NCBI GenBank assembly: GCA_017481225.1
Contig: JAFUPM010000054.1
Coordinates: 1-38,232 of the forward strand
Length of the DNA: 38,232 nt
Direction: 5' to 3'
From: Clostridia bacterium
GTDB lineage: Bacteria > Bacillota > Clostridia > Oscillospirales > CAG-272
Below, piece after piece: positions 15,056 to 22,779 of the stretch (positions within the stretch are counted from its first letter, which is position 1; every line of letters starts with the position of its first letter). Both the position numbers and the translations under genes were made by a program. The notes below the pieces were generated by a model, which did no database searches, was not told where the DNA came from, and saw only the letters and a list, made by a program, of their open reading frames with translations.

Positions 15056-15774
15056 TTGATGCTAAGCTGAATGCACGCCTTTTTTCGGCGGCGTCGCTTG
15101 TCAGGCAGGACGCGGTGTTTGCCGATATAGGCACCGACCATGCGTACCTGCCTATTTTCTTGCTTAAGGTAGGGAGAATTTCAAGGGCTTACGCTACCGA
15201 TATTAATTCCGGACCTCTTGCCTCAGCACGCGCAAACGTCGAAGCGGCGGCTCTTTCGGATAGGGTAAGCTTTATGCTCACAGACGGCGCCGCGGCACTC
15301 TCGGGCGAGGGTGTCACCGACTATGCTATATGCGGTATGGGAGGGGAGCTTATCGCGGATATTATAGAGCGCGCCCCACACTTAAGGTGCGGAGAGGTAA
15401 GGCTGATTTTGCAGCCTATGTCGCGCCAGGAGCATCTGCGCCGCTACCTTTGCTCCCACGGCTTCGCCATTCGCTCCGAGAGCTACTCCTATGACGGCGG
15501 TAAATATTACACCTGCATTATGTCAGAGTACGTCGGTGAGTGCCGTGAGCTGACGGAGCTTGAAGCTCTCGTGGGCATAGAAAAATGTCAATTTCTCAAC
15601 ACGGGTGCCAGGATAGGCTATCTTGAGGCTAAGCTTTCCTCACTGGAGCGAGCAAGAGCAGGCAGGCTTTCCTCGGGTGCCGAGGATAGAACCGATATAA
15701 TAATTTCAGCTCTCCGCGAGCTGATTTCAGACGTAAAGAACTCTAAATCCAACAACGGAGAAGAAACTATATGA
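15052..15774 (+). CDS. trmK: tRNA (adenine(22)-N(1))-methyltransferase TrmK
   Basis: TrmK methylates N1 of adenine 22 in the D-loop of tRNA using S-adenosylmethionine. The 240-residue protein has the Rossmann SAM-binding motif FADIGTDHAYLPIFLL (about residues 24-39), the acidic ribose contact at YATDINSGPL, and the family motif YAICGMGGELIADII, followed by LILQPMSRQEHLRRYL and the Tyr-rich YYTCIM. The C-terminal helices (about residues 165-240) form the coiled extension seen in TrmK. It overlaps its neighbours by four bases on both sides (ATGA), a tight operon with DUF1858 and nif3. The trmK-nif3 pairing is conserved across Firmicutes. Confidence 0.95.
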   Translation: MIDAKLNARLFSAASLVRQDAVFADIGTDHAYLPIFLLKVGRISRAYATDINSGPLASARANVEAAALSDRVSFMLTDGAAALSGEGVTDYAICGMGGELIADIIERAPHLRCGEVRLILQPMSRQEHLRRYLCSHGFAIRSESYSYDGGKYYTCIMSEYVGECRELTELEALVGIEKCQFLNTGARIGYLEAKLSSLERARAGRLSSGAEDRTDIIISALRELISDVKNSKSNNGEETI

Positions 15775-16532
15775 ACGTAAAACAGCTATATGAGAAATTC
15801 GAGGAGAAGATACCTCTCGAGCTTCGTGAGCCCTGGGACAACGACGGACTTATGTGCTGTGCCGACGGTACAGCCGAGGTTGGCCGCGTGCTGATAACCC
15901 TTGACGTTACCGAGGAGATTGTGGACTATGCAATAGCCTCCCACTTCGACCTTATAATTTCCCATCATCCGCTGATATTCAAGCCCATAGGCTCAGTTAC
16001 CGAGGATAACCACGTGGCAAGGAAGATTATTAAGCTGCTCGATAACGGTGTTTCCGTATTCTCCTTCCACACAAGGCTTGACAAGGTAGCAGGCGGAGTA
16101 AACGATCAGCTCTGCGACCTTATCGGAATATTCGACACTGCTCCCTTTGGCGAGGGCTTCCTCGGCAGAATAGGCAATATAGACGAGTCTATAGGGCTTG
16201 ACGACTTCGCCTACAGAGTTAAGCAGGCGACAGGCTCGGATATGATAAGATATGCCGACGCCTACAACCCCGTCAAGCGCATAGCTATTGTGGGCGGTGA
16301 CGGCAAAGGCTATGTAAAGGCGGCTATGGAGGCAGGTGCCGACACCTTCGTTTCGGGCAGAATAGGCTATAATATTATGGAGGAAGCGCCCGAGATGGGT
16401 ATTAACCTTATCGAGGCAGGGCACTACTTCACCGAGCAGCCCGTGACAGATTTTCTGCGTGAGCTGATGAGCGACCTCGACCCGAGAGCCTACGTGGAGA
16501 TTGCAGCCTCTAACGTCATTAAGCTGCTTTGA
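15771..16532 (+). CDS. Nif3-like dinuclear metal centre protein (YqfO/GTP cyclohydrolase 1 type 2 family)
   Basis: A 253-residue Nif3-family protein. It has WDNDGLMCC near the start, then LIISHHPLIFKP (His ligands, about residues 62-73), FSFHTRLDKVAGGVNDQL with further ligands, and the C-terminal EAGHYFTEQPV with His and Glu ligands. These build the dinuclear metal site of a toroidal hexamer. The family is sometimes named GTP cyclohydrolase 1 type 2, but no activity is certain. The protein lacks the extra PII/CutA-like insert present in the long Bacillus form YqfO. It overlaps trmK by four bases. The 3' end, with its TGA stop, is repeated 42 bases downstream. Confidence 0.93.
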   Translation: MNVKQLYEKFEEKIPLELREPWDNDGLMCCADGTAEVGRVLITLDVTEEIVDYAIASHFDLIISHHPLIFKPIGSVTEDNHVARKIIKLLDNGVSVFSFHTRLDKVAGGVNDQLCDLIGIFDTAPFGEGFLGRIGNIDESIGLDDFAYRVKQATGSDMIRYADAYNPVKRIAIVGGDGKGYVKAAMEAGADTFVSGRIGYNIMEEAPEMGINLIEAGHYFTEQPVTDFLRELMSDLDPRAYVEIAASNVIKLL

Positions 16533-16588
16533 TAATCACGCTTTAACATTTGTATTTTGACAATTCTATTTTGATAATCACGCTTTAA
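16528..16588. repeat. 42-bp direct repeat including the nif3 stop codon, two copies
   Basis: The 19-base block TTTGATAATCACGCTTTAA occurs at 16528-16546, where its TGA is the nif3 stop codon, and again at 16570-16588. The intervening 23 bases are AT-rich and partly resemble the block (TTTTGACAATTCT). A short version of the stop-codon-spanning duplication seen at prfB, the FGGY kinase and the HAD gene. Confidence 0.85.
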
Positions 16589-16640
16589 TAAACGAAGAAA
16601 ACGAGTCTGCGAGCTTTCTCAAAAGACGAGTGATGATATC

Positions 16641-16874
16641 CAGCCCGAAGGGCTGATGAGAGACACTTGCAAAGCAAGTGATGATATACACCGGCTGTGC
16701 CGTTGATGATATCCAGCCCAAAGGGCTGATGAGATGCACTTGCAGGGCAAGTGATGATATACAACGGCTGTGCCGTTGATGATATCCAGCCAGGAAAGCT
16801 GATGAGATACACCCATAGAGCAAGTGATGATATACAACGGCTCTGCCGTTGATGATATCCAGCCCGAAGGGCTG
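16641..16874. repeat. 73-bp tandem repeat built of three different hairpins
   Basis: Three small palindromes follow one another, joined by ATGATAT or ATGAGA. Type A is CAGCCC-GAA-GGGCTG at 16641, 16714, 16787 (decayed) and 16860; type B is CACTTGC-AAA-GCAAGTG at 16664, 16737 and 16810 (decayed); type C is CAACGGC-TGT-GCCGTTG at 16689 (one mismatch), 16762 and 16835. Type A recurs at exactly 73 bases. Loop changes are common while stems are mostly kept in the good copies (GGC, CTC and TGT loops). Similar palindromic modules are, from memory, widespread in gut Clostridia genomes. It lies between nif3 and the next gene and has no unique spacers, so it is not CRISPR. Confidence 0.93.
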
Positions 16875-16877
16875 ATT

Positions 16878-16904
16878 AAATGCAACTCCGGTTGAGTTGC
16901 ATTT
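16878..16904 (+). promoter_or_regulatory. Stem-loop directly before the ribosome binding site of the next gene
   Basis: AAATGCAACT (16878-16887) pairs perfectly with AGTTGCATTT (16895-16904) around a seven-base loop. The ribosome binding site AAAGGAGGG begins right after the stem and the ATG is at 16920. It differs in sequence from hairpins A, B and C next to it. It may be a terminator for nif3 transcripts (three Ts in the stem end only) or a structure that affects initiation. Confidence 0.55.
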
Positions 16905-16919
16905 AAAGGAGGGATAGTA

Positions 16920-17510
16920 ATGCGATATTTTAAAAATATCCTCTGGGCGGCAGCCGCGTGGCTGCTGTCGGGTGTAGCGCTACATATCCCCTCCTTTTTC
17001 ATTTCGGGCGTTATTCACCCCGCGCTTTGTGAGTGGTTTCCTGCGCTGTTTGTGGAATACAGCCCCGTAAGCCAGCCCGAGCAGTACGCAGTTATGTCCG
17101 CGGCTCTTTCTATCATAAACTCCACCTTAGCAATATTTATTATCTCATATTTTTGCATCAGGCTCGATAACGAGCGTATGGAATATATGATATCGAGAAC
17201 TGAAGGGCTTTATACGTTCCGCGACGGTGCGGCTCTTTATTTCCCGAGATATTGGAAGGCTGACCTTGCAGTCGCATTGACCGCACCCCTTCCTCTTGTA
17301 GCGCTTAATCTCTTTATCCCCGAGAGGCTGCCCGCGCCCTTAGGTTCCCTTGTCGGAGATTTGCTCTCCTTCACCCGAGGCTACACGGATATTCTCGGTA
17401 CTGTCGGCGCCGTATTTGTTATGTGTCTGACACTCCTAGTGTGCCGCCTCGTATCGGGTGCTTTATCTATTCGCACCTGGCAGGCTGCCTGGCTCTCGGA
17501 TATCGGTTAG
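16920..17510 (+). CDS. Uncharacterised integral membrane protein
   Basis: I do not recognise this 196-residue protein. It has about four hydrophobic segments: residues 7-29, 57-80, 116-134 and 157-180. The first follows a short positive start (MRYFKN), so the N-terminus is probably inside. The loop after segment 2 is charged (RLDNERMEYMISRTEG) and is followed by FRDGAALYFPRYWKAD. There is no catalytic motif that I can name. AAAGGAGGG precedes the ATG. The next gene begins 11 bases after its stop and is also membrane-anchored, so the two probably form a two-gene unit with a shared envelope role. Confidence 0.8.
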   Translation: MRYFKNILWAAAAWLLSGVALHIPSFFISGVIHPALCEWFPALFVEYSPVSQPEQYAVMSAALSIINSTLAIFIISYFCIRLDNERMEYMISRTEGLYTFRDGAALYFPRYWKADLAVALTAPLPLVALNLFIPERLPAPLGSLVGDLLSFTRGYTDILGTVGAVFVMCLTLLVCRLVSGALSIRTWQAAWLSDIG

Positions 17511-17521
17511 GGGGTGGGCGT

Positions 17522-18166
17522 GTGACGAAATTGCTCGAATTATTCATAACCGTAGCCCTTATCGTTATTGCCTTTAACGTCCTCTTGGTTATCTGGGCGC
17601 GCCTTAGACTTATAGGCAAAGTTAATAAGCTCAAAGCGGACGCGAAGGCAGAGATAACCTACTTAAGGTCTCCCTTGACCTCGCTGATAAAGCTTTCCCG
17701 TACACCCGACCTTACCGTTAGAGCAGGGGATACTCTTTACCTTGTCCGCCTGTATAACGGCGGCGGTATTGATAAGGTAATACACTTTGCATCCCCCGAC
17801 TTCACCGTTAAATTTTCACGAATGAAAACCGCCTCCTATACCTCAAGGGGCAAGGGCTCGGGCGTTCTTTCAAGGCTCGGCTTCGCCGTAGGCTCCAGGG
17901 TGATACCCCTCCCACGGCTTGACACTTCAGCCTACGAGAGAGAGCTTAAGACGGTACCCGTGTTGATTTTTTGCCACGAACCGGGCGAGGTAAGCTTCGT
18001 AACAGAGGAGAAAACCTCGATTATGACAGCCTTCACGGGCGACGGTATATACGGCACCCGTATTTTCACGGTGTCCACCTTTGTCGCCTACGTCGAGCGA
18101 GCCTACAGAGAGGAGAGCCGACTTGCCAAAGAGCGCGATACACAGGGCGAGCTTCTTTTCCGCTGA
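17522..18166 (+). CDS. Uncharacterised membrane-anchored protein
   Basis: Unrecognised 214-residue protein. One N-terminal membrane segment (about residues 6-27, LFITVALIVIAFNVLLVIWAR) is followed by a basic stretch (RLRLIGKVNKLKADAK) and a soluble domain with many beta-strand-like segments (DTLYLVRLYNGG, FTVKFSRM, SRVIPLPRL, VPVLIFCHEPGEVSFV). The C-terminal about 25 residues are charged and helical. An open frame extends upstream to 17423 inside the preceding gene, but GTG at 17522 follows a G-rich site (AGGGGGTGG) and begins with the membrane segment, so I use it. It is paired with the membrane protein before it and ends before the terminator at 18324. Confidence 0.75.
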   Translation: MTKLLELFITVALIVIAFNVLLVIWARLRLIGKVNKLKADAKAEITYLRSPLTSLIKLSRTPDLTVRAGDTLYLVRLYNGGGIDKVIHFASPDFTVKFSRMKTASYTSRGKGSGVLSRLGFAVGSRVIPLPRLDTSAYERELKTVPVLIFCHEPGEVSFVTEEKTSIMTAFTGDGIYGTRIFTVSTFVAYVERAYREESRLAKERDTQGELLFR

Positions 18167-18323
18167 ATAGACCGGAGCACGAAATGCGCACGTCTTTTTG
18201 CTCCTTATGTCAAAGCGTACTTTTCTCTCGGTAACCAAAAGCATTAATATAACCGAATTACTTAGGCGAAAGCATTTTATTAACTCGTGCTTTTTAAAGC
18301 AAAAAAGGACTTTCCAAACAACA

Positions 18324-18357
18324 AAAACCGCACACGGGTACCCCCGTGTGCGGTTTT
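18324..18357. terminator. Intrinsic terminator between the membrane pair and araC
   Basis: AAAACCGCACACGGG (18324-18338) and CCCGTGTGCGGTTTT (18343-18357) form a perfect 15-bp stem with loop TACC. A and T runs at either end allow it to work in both directions, serving the membrane gene pair from the left and the AraC gene from the right. The rest of 18167-18403 shows no gene. Confidence 0.92.
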
Positions 18358-18403
18358 CTTATATCCTAAAACACAAAAGACCGTCAAGTCTGACCTCTCG
18401 TCT

Positions 18404-19270
18404 TTACTCTCCGTCCTCCGCCGTGTTTTGCTGTTCGCGCTCCCCTTGCCCTGCGTCGGTGCCTTCCCCCTCAGAGCCTTCAAGCTTACGGGAGATATAG
18501 TCCTTAGGGGACATTCCCACAGTTTTCTTGAAAACCGTAGAAAAGTAAAGAGGGTCGGTGAAGCCCGAGAGAATTGCTACGTTCTTTATTGAATCAAGTC
18601 CGTGCTCGAAAAGGGATATAGCATACTTCATTCTCAGCATACGAAGGTACTCCGTATAAGCCATACCCATTCTCTCCTTGAATATGTGGGAGAGGTATTT
18701 CGGATTATAGTTTAAGCTTTTCGCTATGGCGGAAAGCGACATATCGGGGTCGGTGAAGCCCTCCTCGCTAAGGGCGGTTATCCTGAAAATCAAGTCGTCG
18801 GAAGCACCGTCGCGCCTGCCGAACCTGGAGAAGGCGTAGAGCAACATTCCCTCTGCTACAAGGTCGATATTGCTGTCGGTTGCCAACGATAGCGCCTCGC
18901 GCCAGGTTGGTATCAAGCCGTCGCAGTCGGAAAAGTGCCTCTTTTGCCCATTGATACCGAAGCGGAGCAGAAGCTCCTCTGCGCGTATTCCGTGGAAGGT
19001 TATATAAATGTATTTAAACTCGTCGTTTTTCGGTTTTGCAAAAATCTTCTCACCGTTGAAGATAAACAGTATATCGCCGGTTTTTATAATATGCTCCGTG
19101 CCGTCAACGATAAAGGAGCCCTCGCCGTCAGCTATGAGAATTATTCTGTTGTAATATTGTTTTACTTCCTTCGCCATTGAGGTGTGGTTTGATTCGAACA
19201 CGAAGTTTTCAATTTTTAATTCGTTTTCGTTTACCATAGGAACGAACTTACATACGTTTCCGCCTCTCAT
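18404..19270 (-). CDS. AraC family transcriptional regulator
   Basis: A 288-residue regulator with an N-terminal cupin-type effector domain (about residues 25-140, containing ADGEGSFIVDGTEHIIKTGDILFIF) and a C-terminal double helix-turn-helix. The first helix-turn-helix is in DMSLSAIAKSLNYNPKYLSHIFKERMG; the second in DSIKNVAILSGFTDPLYFSTVFKKTVGMSPKDY, a very good AraC signature. The last about 25 residues are acidic and low in complexity. ATG 19270 is preceded by AAAGGAGA. It is divergent from the seven-gene sugar cluster and shares a 234-base intergenic region with it, so it is the probable sugar-responsive activator of that cluster. No signal peptide or membrane part. Confidence 0.93.
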   Translation of the reverse strand: MRGGNVCKFVPMVNENELKIENFVFESNHTSMAKEVKQYYNRIILIADGEGSFIVDGTEHIIKTGDILFIFNGEKIFAKPKNDEFKYIYITFHGIRAEELLLRFGINGQKRHFSDCDGLIPTWREALSLATDSNIDLVAEGMLLYAFSRFGRRDGASDDLIFRITALSEEGFTDPDMSLSAIAKSLNYNPKYLSHIFKERMGMAYTEYLRMLRMKYAISLFEHGLDSIKNVAILSGFTDPLYFSTVFKKTVGMSPKDYISRKLEGSEGEGTDAGQGEREQQNTAEDGE

Positions 19271-19310
19271 TTTAGTCTCCTTTCCGTCAACTCAAGTATT
19301 CTTTGTATTC

Positions 19311-19339
19311 AGTATAAATGGAAAATTTGAAAAAATCAA
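19311..19339 (-). promoter_or_regulatory. Promoter of the AraC regulator gene
   Basis: On the minus strand, -35 TTGATT (19334-19339), a 17-base spacer and -10 TATACT (19311-19316), about 40 bases before the start codon. Confidence 0.78.
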
Positions 19340-19380
19340 GTCTAACTAACTAATTTCCATAAAAAGCTAGAAAAATTCTA

Positions 19381-19409
19381 TTGATTGATTATGCATTAAG
19401 TGATAAAAT
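19381..19409 (+). promoter_or_regulatory. Promoter of the sugar catabolic cluster
   Basis: -35 TTGATT (19381-19386), a 17-base spacer and -10 TAAAAT (19404-19409). The 5' leader to the first ATG is about 90 bases. The AraC binding site should lie nearby; I see no clear direct repeat that I would name as one. Confidence 0.72.
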
Positions 19410-19504
19410 CCAATTGTGGCGTTTAGAACACTTAGCGTGTAATAATTATTTTTACATAAGGTGCGACCGTCAAACAGATAAATAATATAACAAGTGAGGT
19501 TATT

Positions 19505-20776
19505 ATGGAAAAAATTAGGATAGGTATTTTTGGTGCGGGCAGAGGATATAACCTTTCCCGAAACTTTATGATGTTAAATTGCGATATCGTAGCGCTTTGT
19601 GACAGTCACAAGGAGCGCCTCGCACAAGCGGCAAGTAAGCTTGGTGAAGGAGTTACCTGCTACGAGAGCTTCGACGAGTTCGTGAAGCACGATATGGACG
19701 CGGTTATCCTCGCCAACAACTTCCACGAGCACACACCTTTTGCTATTAAGTGCTTCCAGCACGGACTTCACGTATTCTCCGAGTGTATCAGTAATATCAC
19801 TATGGCGGAGGGCGTTGAGCTTATCCGTGAATTCGAGAAGGCTAACGCCAAGTCGAAAGTCATATATATGCTGGCGGAGAACTACCCCGATATGATATTC
19901 AACCGCGAGATGAAGCGCCTGGTTGACGGCGGTACTCTCGGTAAGATACTTTACGCAGAGGGCGAATATAACCACCCGGTGGCAGGTGACGATATAGCCT
20001 TCCTTAAAGAATATACCTATTACCCCGAGCATTGGAGAAACTATATCCCCAGAACCTACTACATTACCCACTCCCTCGGCCCCTGTATGAGAATTACGGG
20101 TGCAACTCCTAAGAAAGTTACCGCTTTTTCCATATTCGTTCCGAACTCCGGTGCAGAGATTCCCACAGCATGCCGTGTAGGAGACGCCGCGTCCATCATC
20201 ACCACGCAGAACGACGACGGTACCGTATTCAGAGTAACCGGTTGCGCTAAATTCGGAGCCCACCACCACACCTACCGTGTCTGCGGTACAAAGGGCCAGG
20301 CGGAGAACCTCCGCGGTATGGGCACCAAGGTAATGCTCCGATACAACAAATGGGATACGCCCGAGGGCGCACAGACCGAAACCCTCTACGAGCCCTCATG
20401 GAACGACCCTGAGGAGAAGTTCATTAACCGCGGCGGCCACGGCGGCGGCGACTACATCACCAGCCGTACCTTCGTTGAGAGCATAAGGGCAGGCAAGCAG
20501 CCACCTCACCCCTACGATATCCACTCGGCTGTAACTATGTCCTCGGTTGCGATACTCGCTCACCGTTCGGTTCTTGACGGCGGCAAGCCCTACGATATTC
20601 CCGACTTCCATACAGAGGAGGCGCGTAAGCAGTACGAAAACGACAGACTCTGTCCTCTCTGGCTCGGCGAGACTCCTCCCAATATCCCCAGCTGTTCTCA
20701 CCCCGATTATGCGCCCACCGAGCGCCAGCTGCAGCTGTTCCGCGAGCAGGTAATGGGTATTACCGAGGATAAGTAA
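19505..20776 (+). CDS. Gfo/Idh/MocA family oxidoreductase
   Basis: NAD(P)-dependent dehydrogenase of the glucose-fructose oxidoreductase and inositol dehydrogenase superfamily, 423 residues. The Rossmann motif GIFGAGRG is at residues 8-15, with the acidic residue of ALCDSH at the end of beta-2. The family EKP motif region reads FSECISN, without the usual Lys. The C-terminal domain has THSLGP, with a His in the place of the usual catalytic region, and later a Gly-rich GGHGGGDY. Several family subgroups without the EKP Lys exist, so activity may differ from a simple dehydrogenase. It is the first gene of the cluster; a hairpin at 20809 and a 187-base gap separate it from the next gene. Substrate unknown, likely a sugar, cyclitol or sugar acid. 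Confidence 0.88.
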   Translation: MEKIRIGIFGAGRGYNLSRNFMMLNCDIVALCDSHKERLAQAASKLGEGVTCYESFDEFVKHDMDAVILANNFHEHTPFAIKCFQHGLHVFSECISNITMAEGVELIREFEKANAKSKVIYMLAENYPDMIFNREMKRLVDGGTLGKILYAEGEYNHPVAGDDIAFLKEYTYYPEHWRNYIPRTYYITHSLGPCMRITGATPKKVTAFSIFVPNSGAEIPTACRVGDAASIITTQNDDGTVFRVTGCAKFGAHHHTYRVCGTKGQAENLRGMGTKVMLRYNKWDTPEGAQTETLYEPSWNDPEEKFINRGGHGGGDYITSRTFVESIRAGKQPPHPYDIHSAVTMSSVAILAHRSVLDGGKPYDIPDFHTEEARKQYENDRLCPLWLGETPPNIPSCSHPDYAPTERQLQLFREQVMGITEDK

Positions 20777-20808
20777 AGTACGGACTCCGCATTAAAAAAT
20801 TGATTATA

Positions 20809-20859
20809 TCGCCGCGAGCGATAGCGAAGCGAAAACGCGAAGCTTATCTTTCGCGGCGA
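20809..20859 (+). promoter_or_regulatory. Intercistronic stem-loop within the sugar cluster
   Basis: TCGCCGCGA (20809-20817) pairs perfectly with TCGCGGCGA (20851-20859), and the enclosed arms (GATAGCGAAGCG and CGCGAAGCTTATC) can extend it imperfectly with an AAAA tip. It is followed by CAGTTTT. A hairpin like this after the first gene may stabilise or partially terminate the message, giving more oxidoreductase than downstream enzymes. The rest of 20777-20963 shows no gene. Confidence 0.6.
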
Positions 20860-20963
20860 CAGTTTTAAGTTTACAATACTGACGGATTACAAATATGTCT
20901 TGCAGTGCTGAAACGATATCATATTAAAAGAAAGAAATGAAAGGAAATTAAAGGGTAATAGCA

Positions 20964-21986
20964 ATGGCAGACTTTTTTATGAACGACTATGACCGACAGG
21001 TCTATGAGAGGGAGCTTCGTGATTTTCTCCCCGATAAAATATTTGACGCTCACGTCCATATCGCAACCTCGAAAAATAAAGTGACAAGAAAACGCAACGG
21101 AGGCTCCAGCTGGCCGGGACTCGTAAGTCATGAGCAGTCTGTAAGTGAGCTTATGGGAGCCTTGGGCGAGCTGTTCCCGGGTAAGGAAAGCTCAGCTCTT
21201 ATTTTCGGTATGACTCTCAGCGGAATTGACGAAACCAACAATTACGTTATAGACAGCAACCGCGGCTATAACCTTCCTATGCTCTACAGAACCGAGTATT
21301 CTATACCCGCCGACGAGCTTGAAGCAAAGGTAAAGGCAGGCGGCTTCCTTGGACTTAAGCCCTACCTCACCTGCGCTCCCTCCTACATACCCTCACCCGA
21401 GGTCAGAATTTTCGACTTCCTTCCCAAGGAGCATCTTGAGGTAGCTAACAGAAACGGCTGGATAGTAATGCTCCATATCTCCCGTAACGCCCGCCTTCGC
21501 GACCCTGTGAACCTGGCGCAGCTTCTTGAAATAGAGGAGAAGTACCCTAACGTTAAGCTTATAGTTGCCCACATAGGCAGAGCCTATGCAAGAGAGGACT
21601 TCGGAGACGCCTTCGAGGTTTTGAAGTCTACGAAGAATATGTGCTTCGACTTCACAGCCAACCTTCTTGACGAGGCTATGATTGAGGCAATCAAGTGCGT
21701 CGGCACCGACCGCTTCATTTACGGCACCGACTTCCCCATAGCGTATATGAGACTTTACCGCGAGGTCAAGGACGGAACCTATTGCAACGTCGTGCCGAAG
21801 GGACTTTACGGTGACGTAACGGGTATCCCTCACGTCCGCGACGAGGAAAACGACAAGATAACCCTTATGGTTTACGAGCAGCTCCGCGCCTTCAAGAGAG
21901 CAGCTGCGGCGCTTAAGCTTTCCGACACCGACGTGGAGAAAATAATGTACTCCAACATAAAAAGACTTATTGACAACGTAAAGTGA
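20964..21986 (+). CDS. Amidohydrolase-superfamily metal-dependent hydrolase (amidohydrolase_2 type)
   Basis: A TIM-barrel hydrolase of the PF04909 type, 340 residues. The metal-binding HxH is in FDAHVHIA (H30, H32); further expected ligands appear in VMLHISRNA and LIVAHIGRAY, and the catalytic Asp is in YGTDFP (D256). Characterised relatives include lactonases of sugar and aromatic-acid pathways and decarboxylases, so a sugar lactonase working after the oxidoreductase is possible, as an inference. AAAGGGT precedes the ATG. The following gene starts 10 bases later. Confidence 0.86.
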   Translation: MADFFMNDYDRQVYERELRDFLPDKIFDAHVHIATSKNKVTRKRNGGSSWPGLVSHEQSVSELMGALGELFPGKESSALIFGMTLSGIDETNNYVIDSNRGYNLPMLYRTEYSIPADELEAKVKAGGFLGLKPYLTCAPSYIPSPEVRIFDFLPKEHLEVANRNGWIVMLHISRNARLRDPVNLAQLLEIEEKYPNVKLIVAHIGRAYAREDFGDAFEVLKSTKNMCFDFTANLLDEAMIEAIKCVGTDRFIYGTDFPIAYMRLYREVKDGTYCNVVPKGLYGDVTGIPHVRDEENDKITLMVYEQLRAFKRAAAALKLSDTDVEKIMYSNIKRLIDNVK

Positions 21987-21996
21987 GGAGATAATA

Positions 21997-22701
21997 ATGA
22001 AGCCCACAATAAGAACACCCTACTTTGAGGTAGGAGTTAAAAACTACGTATACGGCGACACGGTCCTTGAGTATGCAATAGCGGCAGACAAGGCTGCGGA
22101 AAAGTACGATATTGACGTTCTCTTTATTGCCCCTGCCGTTGAGATAAGAAGAATTTGCGAGAACACAAAGCACCTGATAGTCCTCGCCCCCTATATGGAT
22201 ACGCTCTACCCCGGTCGCGGAATGGCTGACATTCTCCCCGAGGGACTCAAGGCGGCAGGCGCCAAGGGCGTGGTAGTCAACCATTGCGAAAAGCCTATGT
22301 CCATACCCCAAATTAAGAAGACTATAGACCGCGCCCGCGAGCTTGATTTCCTTGTTTTCGCCTGCGCCGATACAATAGCTGAGGCGAAGGCAATAGCCGA
22401 GCTTCACCCCGACATCATTAACCCCGAGCCCTCCGAGCTTATCGGCGGAACCGAGGCGTCTGATATGGGCTTTGTTCGCGAGTCTGTAAAGGAGATAAAG
22501 AGCATCTACTCCGATATCCTCGTAGAGCAGGCGGCAGGCATAACCTCGGGTAAGCAGGTCTACGATTTCATTATGGCAGGCTCCGATGCCGCAGGCGCCG
22601 CATCGGGCATTGTAAGAGCCAAAGACCCCATTGCAATGATAGACGAAATGATAGGCGCTGTGCGCCGCGCGGCTGACGATTTAGCTAAGCTTGAAAAGTG
22701 A
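21997..22701 (+). CDS. Triosephosphate-isomerase-like protein with an altered NxK motif
   Basis: A 234-residue protein of the short, archaeal-like triosephosphate isomerase type. Catalytic His (H96 in VVNHCEKP), catalytic Glu (E144 in NPEPSELIGG) and the phosphate-binding SGIVRAKDP are clear. At the N-terminus, where archaeal TIM reads INFKTY, this protein reads VGVKNY: the Lys is present (K15) but the Asn of NxK is Gly (G13). The active-site Ser of NHSE is Cys. Catalytic acid-base machinery is therefore retained with a changed pocket. In polyol pathways a TIM homologue serves as L-erythrulose-1-phosphate isomerase, so a tetrulose phosphate is a reasonable substrate guess. GAGGAG precedes the ATG. 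It lies inside the sugar cluster and is unlikely to be the glycolytic enzyme. Confidence 0.82.
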   Translation: MKPTIRTPYFEVGVKNYVYGDTVLEYAIAADKAAEKYDIDVLFIAPAVEIRRICENTKHLIVLAPYMDTLYPGRGMADILPEGLKAAGAKGVVVNHCEKPMSIPQIKKTIDRARELDFLVFACADTIAEAKAIAELHPDIINPEPSELIGGTEASDMGFVRESVKEIKSIYSDILVEQAAGITSGKQVYDFIMAGSDAAGAASGIVRAKDPIAMIDEMIGAVRRAADDLAKLEK

Positions 22702-22779
22702 AACTATACCAAGCTAAGCTGAAAAACGCCGATAAATGTCAAAAGTTATTTACATTTTATTATTAAAAGGAGATAATTT

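Noticed and set aside
16641..16874. CRISPR or tRNA cluster in the hairpin array
   Set aside because: Linkers are identical between units, so there are no spacers, and none of the hairpins folds as a tRNA cloverleaf.
21997..22701. Calling this gene the glycolytic tpiA
   Set aside because: Its position in a sugar cluster and the Gly in the NxK motif speak against the housekeeping role.
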